Of a DNA stretch of 16,451 bases, positions 15,498 through 16,451 are shown piece after piece. Made by a program: the position numbers and the translations under genes. Position 1 is the stretch's first letter. Each line of letters opens with the position of its first letter. Source of the DNA: Eimeria necatrix. Its lineage: Eukaryota; Apicomplexa; Conoidasida; Eucoccidiorida; Eimeriidae. The stretch spans positions 5,866 to 22,316 of the forward strand of contig NW_013651716.1 of NCBI RefSeq assembly GCF_000499385.1, given 5' to 3'. The notes under the pieces are model-generated. The model saw only the letters and a program-made list of their open reading frames with translations. It did not search any database and had not been told where the DNA came from.

Positions 15498-16451
15498 ATC
15501 TTCCAAGGTGGTGTGACGCGCTGTTCTTGTCGTCAGCTTGAAATGCTACATTGAAATCATGCCGTCAGATCCATCTATCAATTTATTTTTCATCGCACTT
15601 GTTAGTGCCACTTTACTCATGAAACGCAACAAATATCCATCGGGGAAGTAGAATCTCTGAGCACTTATGTAGCGTTCCAACGCACTCTCTGCATTCAAGC
15701 CGGCGTTTGTTGCTGCCTTTAACCCAAAAGGCGTTTCTTATCACTACAGCTCTTCCAGAAGCTCGCAGTGAGGGGGGCTGTGCTAAGTTGAACACCACTA
15801 TGCGCACTTTGTGCAGCACGCTCACAGTCAAGGCATTGTGGACATATTCATGCAGAACTTGCTTTGAACGGGAAAATCAAAATCCTGTTTTGATATATTA
15901 AAAAAGGGGTTCGTGTTCGCTTGTGGTTGTATTGTGCTATATATAGTCTGCAGCATACGTGAAAGTGCTCGTTAGACGCAGTGCATCTTCCAGTTGTTAC
16001 AGGTCTGTTTGTCGCGTTAAAGGTCCATCAGACTTATTGAAACGCTGATGTTCATGGGCAACTGCAGACTATTTTTGCAATTGAACCTTTGTTGGAGGCT
16101 GAGCCTGAATAACATGAATTACTTGCGTTTTTTTCCGTGCCTCATGCATTTCAGCAAAACACGAGATGCTTCCAGCCAACCAGAGAGAACGGCTACAAAT
16201 ACACATTTGCGCCAGGGCATTCTGCGTAAACGTTCCTTGTTGCGCTCCTTCTTGCAGCAGTTTCCTTTCAACCAACAACAAAAGGACGCTGGCGTTGATT
16301 GTCAGTGTTTCAAAGTATGCCGTTGTTGTGACGGCGTGCGATCAAAAGTTCGCTGTGGGCTGTGTCTGAAGAGGAACGTCGCGCGTTGCCGAAGTGTCGT
16401 GGACAGACGCATGTGGCCCTGGCGTCCGCAGACTAATCGAGATTTAGTTTT
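15498..16451. other. Anonymous stretch, no credible gene
   Basis: Frames of 64-72 codons on both strands overlap each other and have no supporting signal. No repeat-motif copy, hairpin or GCATGC site was found here. Confidence 0.35.

Overview
This window looks like gene-poor nuclear DNA of a eukaryote, probably a protist. The longest uninterrupted frame is 208 codons, open frames on both strands overlap without operon-like packing, and I recognise no bacterial, viral, plastid or mitochondrial gene, rRNA or tRNA. G+C looks like the mid-40s percent by eye (not computed) and CG dinucleotides are common, which argues against a vertebrate. GCATGC occurs 15 times against about 4 expected by chance; that, with a T-rich strand and splice-like signals, points weakly to an alveolate such as a coccidian apicomplexan. 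No protein could be assigned to a named family with confidence, so every coding call here is tentative.

Layout. From 1 to about 12.3 kb the + strand is T/G-rich and is threaded by a degenerate motif, YAG-NNN-GTANG, found at 19 places in the window and, in my scan, only on the + strand. It looks like a splice acceptor followed three bases later by a splice donor. In many stretches it recurs at about 0.36-0.46 kb, and segments between copies share recognisable but strongly diverged sequence. I read 1-12 kb as an old, decayed head-to-tail repeat array or a string of decayed exon-intron units. From about 12.3 to 13.75 kb the + strand becomes largely A/C-rich and has almost no open frames. From 14.5 to 15.05 kb there is a small gene model with a good intron, and its first exon contains an 81/77-bp tandem repeat. 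The remainder is anonymous.

Coding candidates, best first: a two-exon frame at 14506-15050; a 74-residue secreted-protein model with an intron inside its signal peptide at 10731-11038, followed by a frame-shifted open extension to 11247; an intronless signal-peptide ORF at 5784-6107; a Cys-rich exon at 4804-4982 resembling the C-terminal half of a WSC domain, preceded by an in-frame TAG; and several 110-128-codon frames. They do not form a recognisable pathway. If real, the common theme is small secreted or Cys-rich products in a region that has been duplicating and decaying. Transcript data and a self-alignment would settle most of this.
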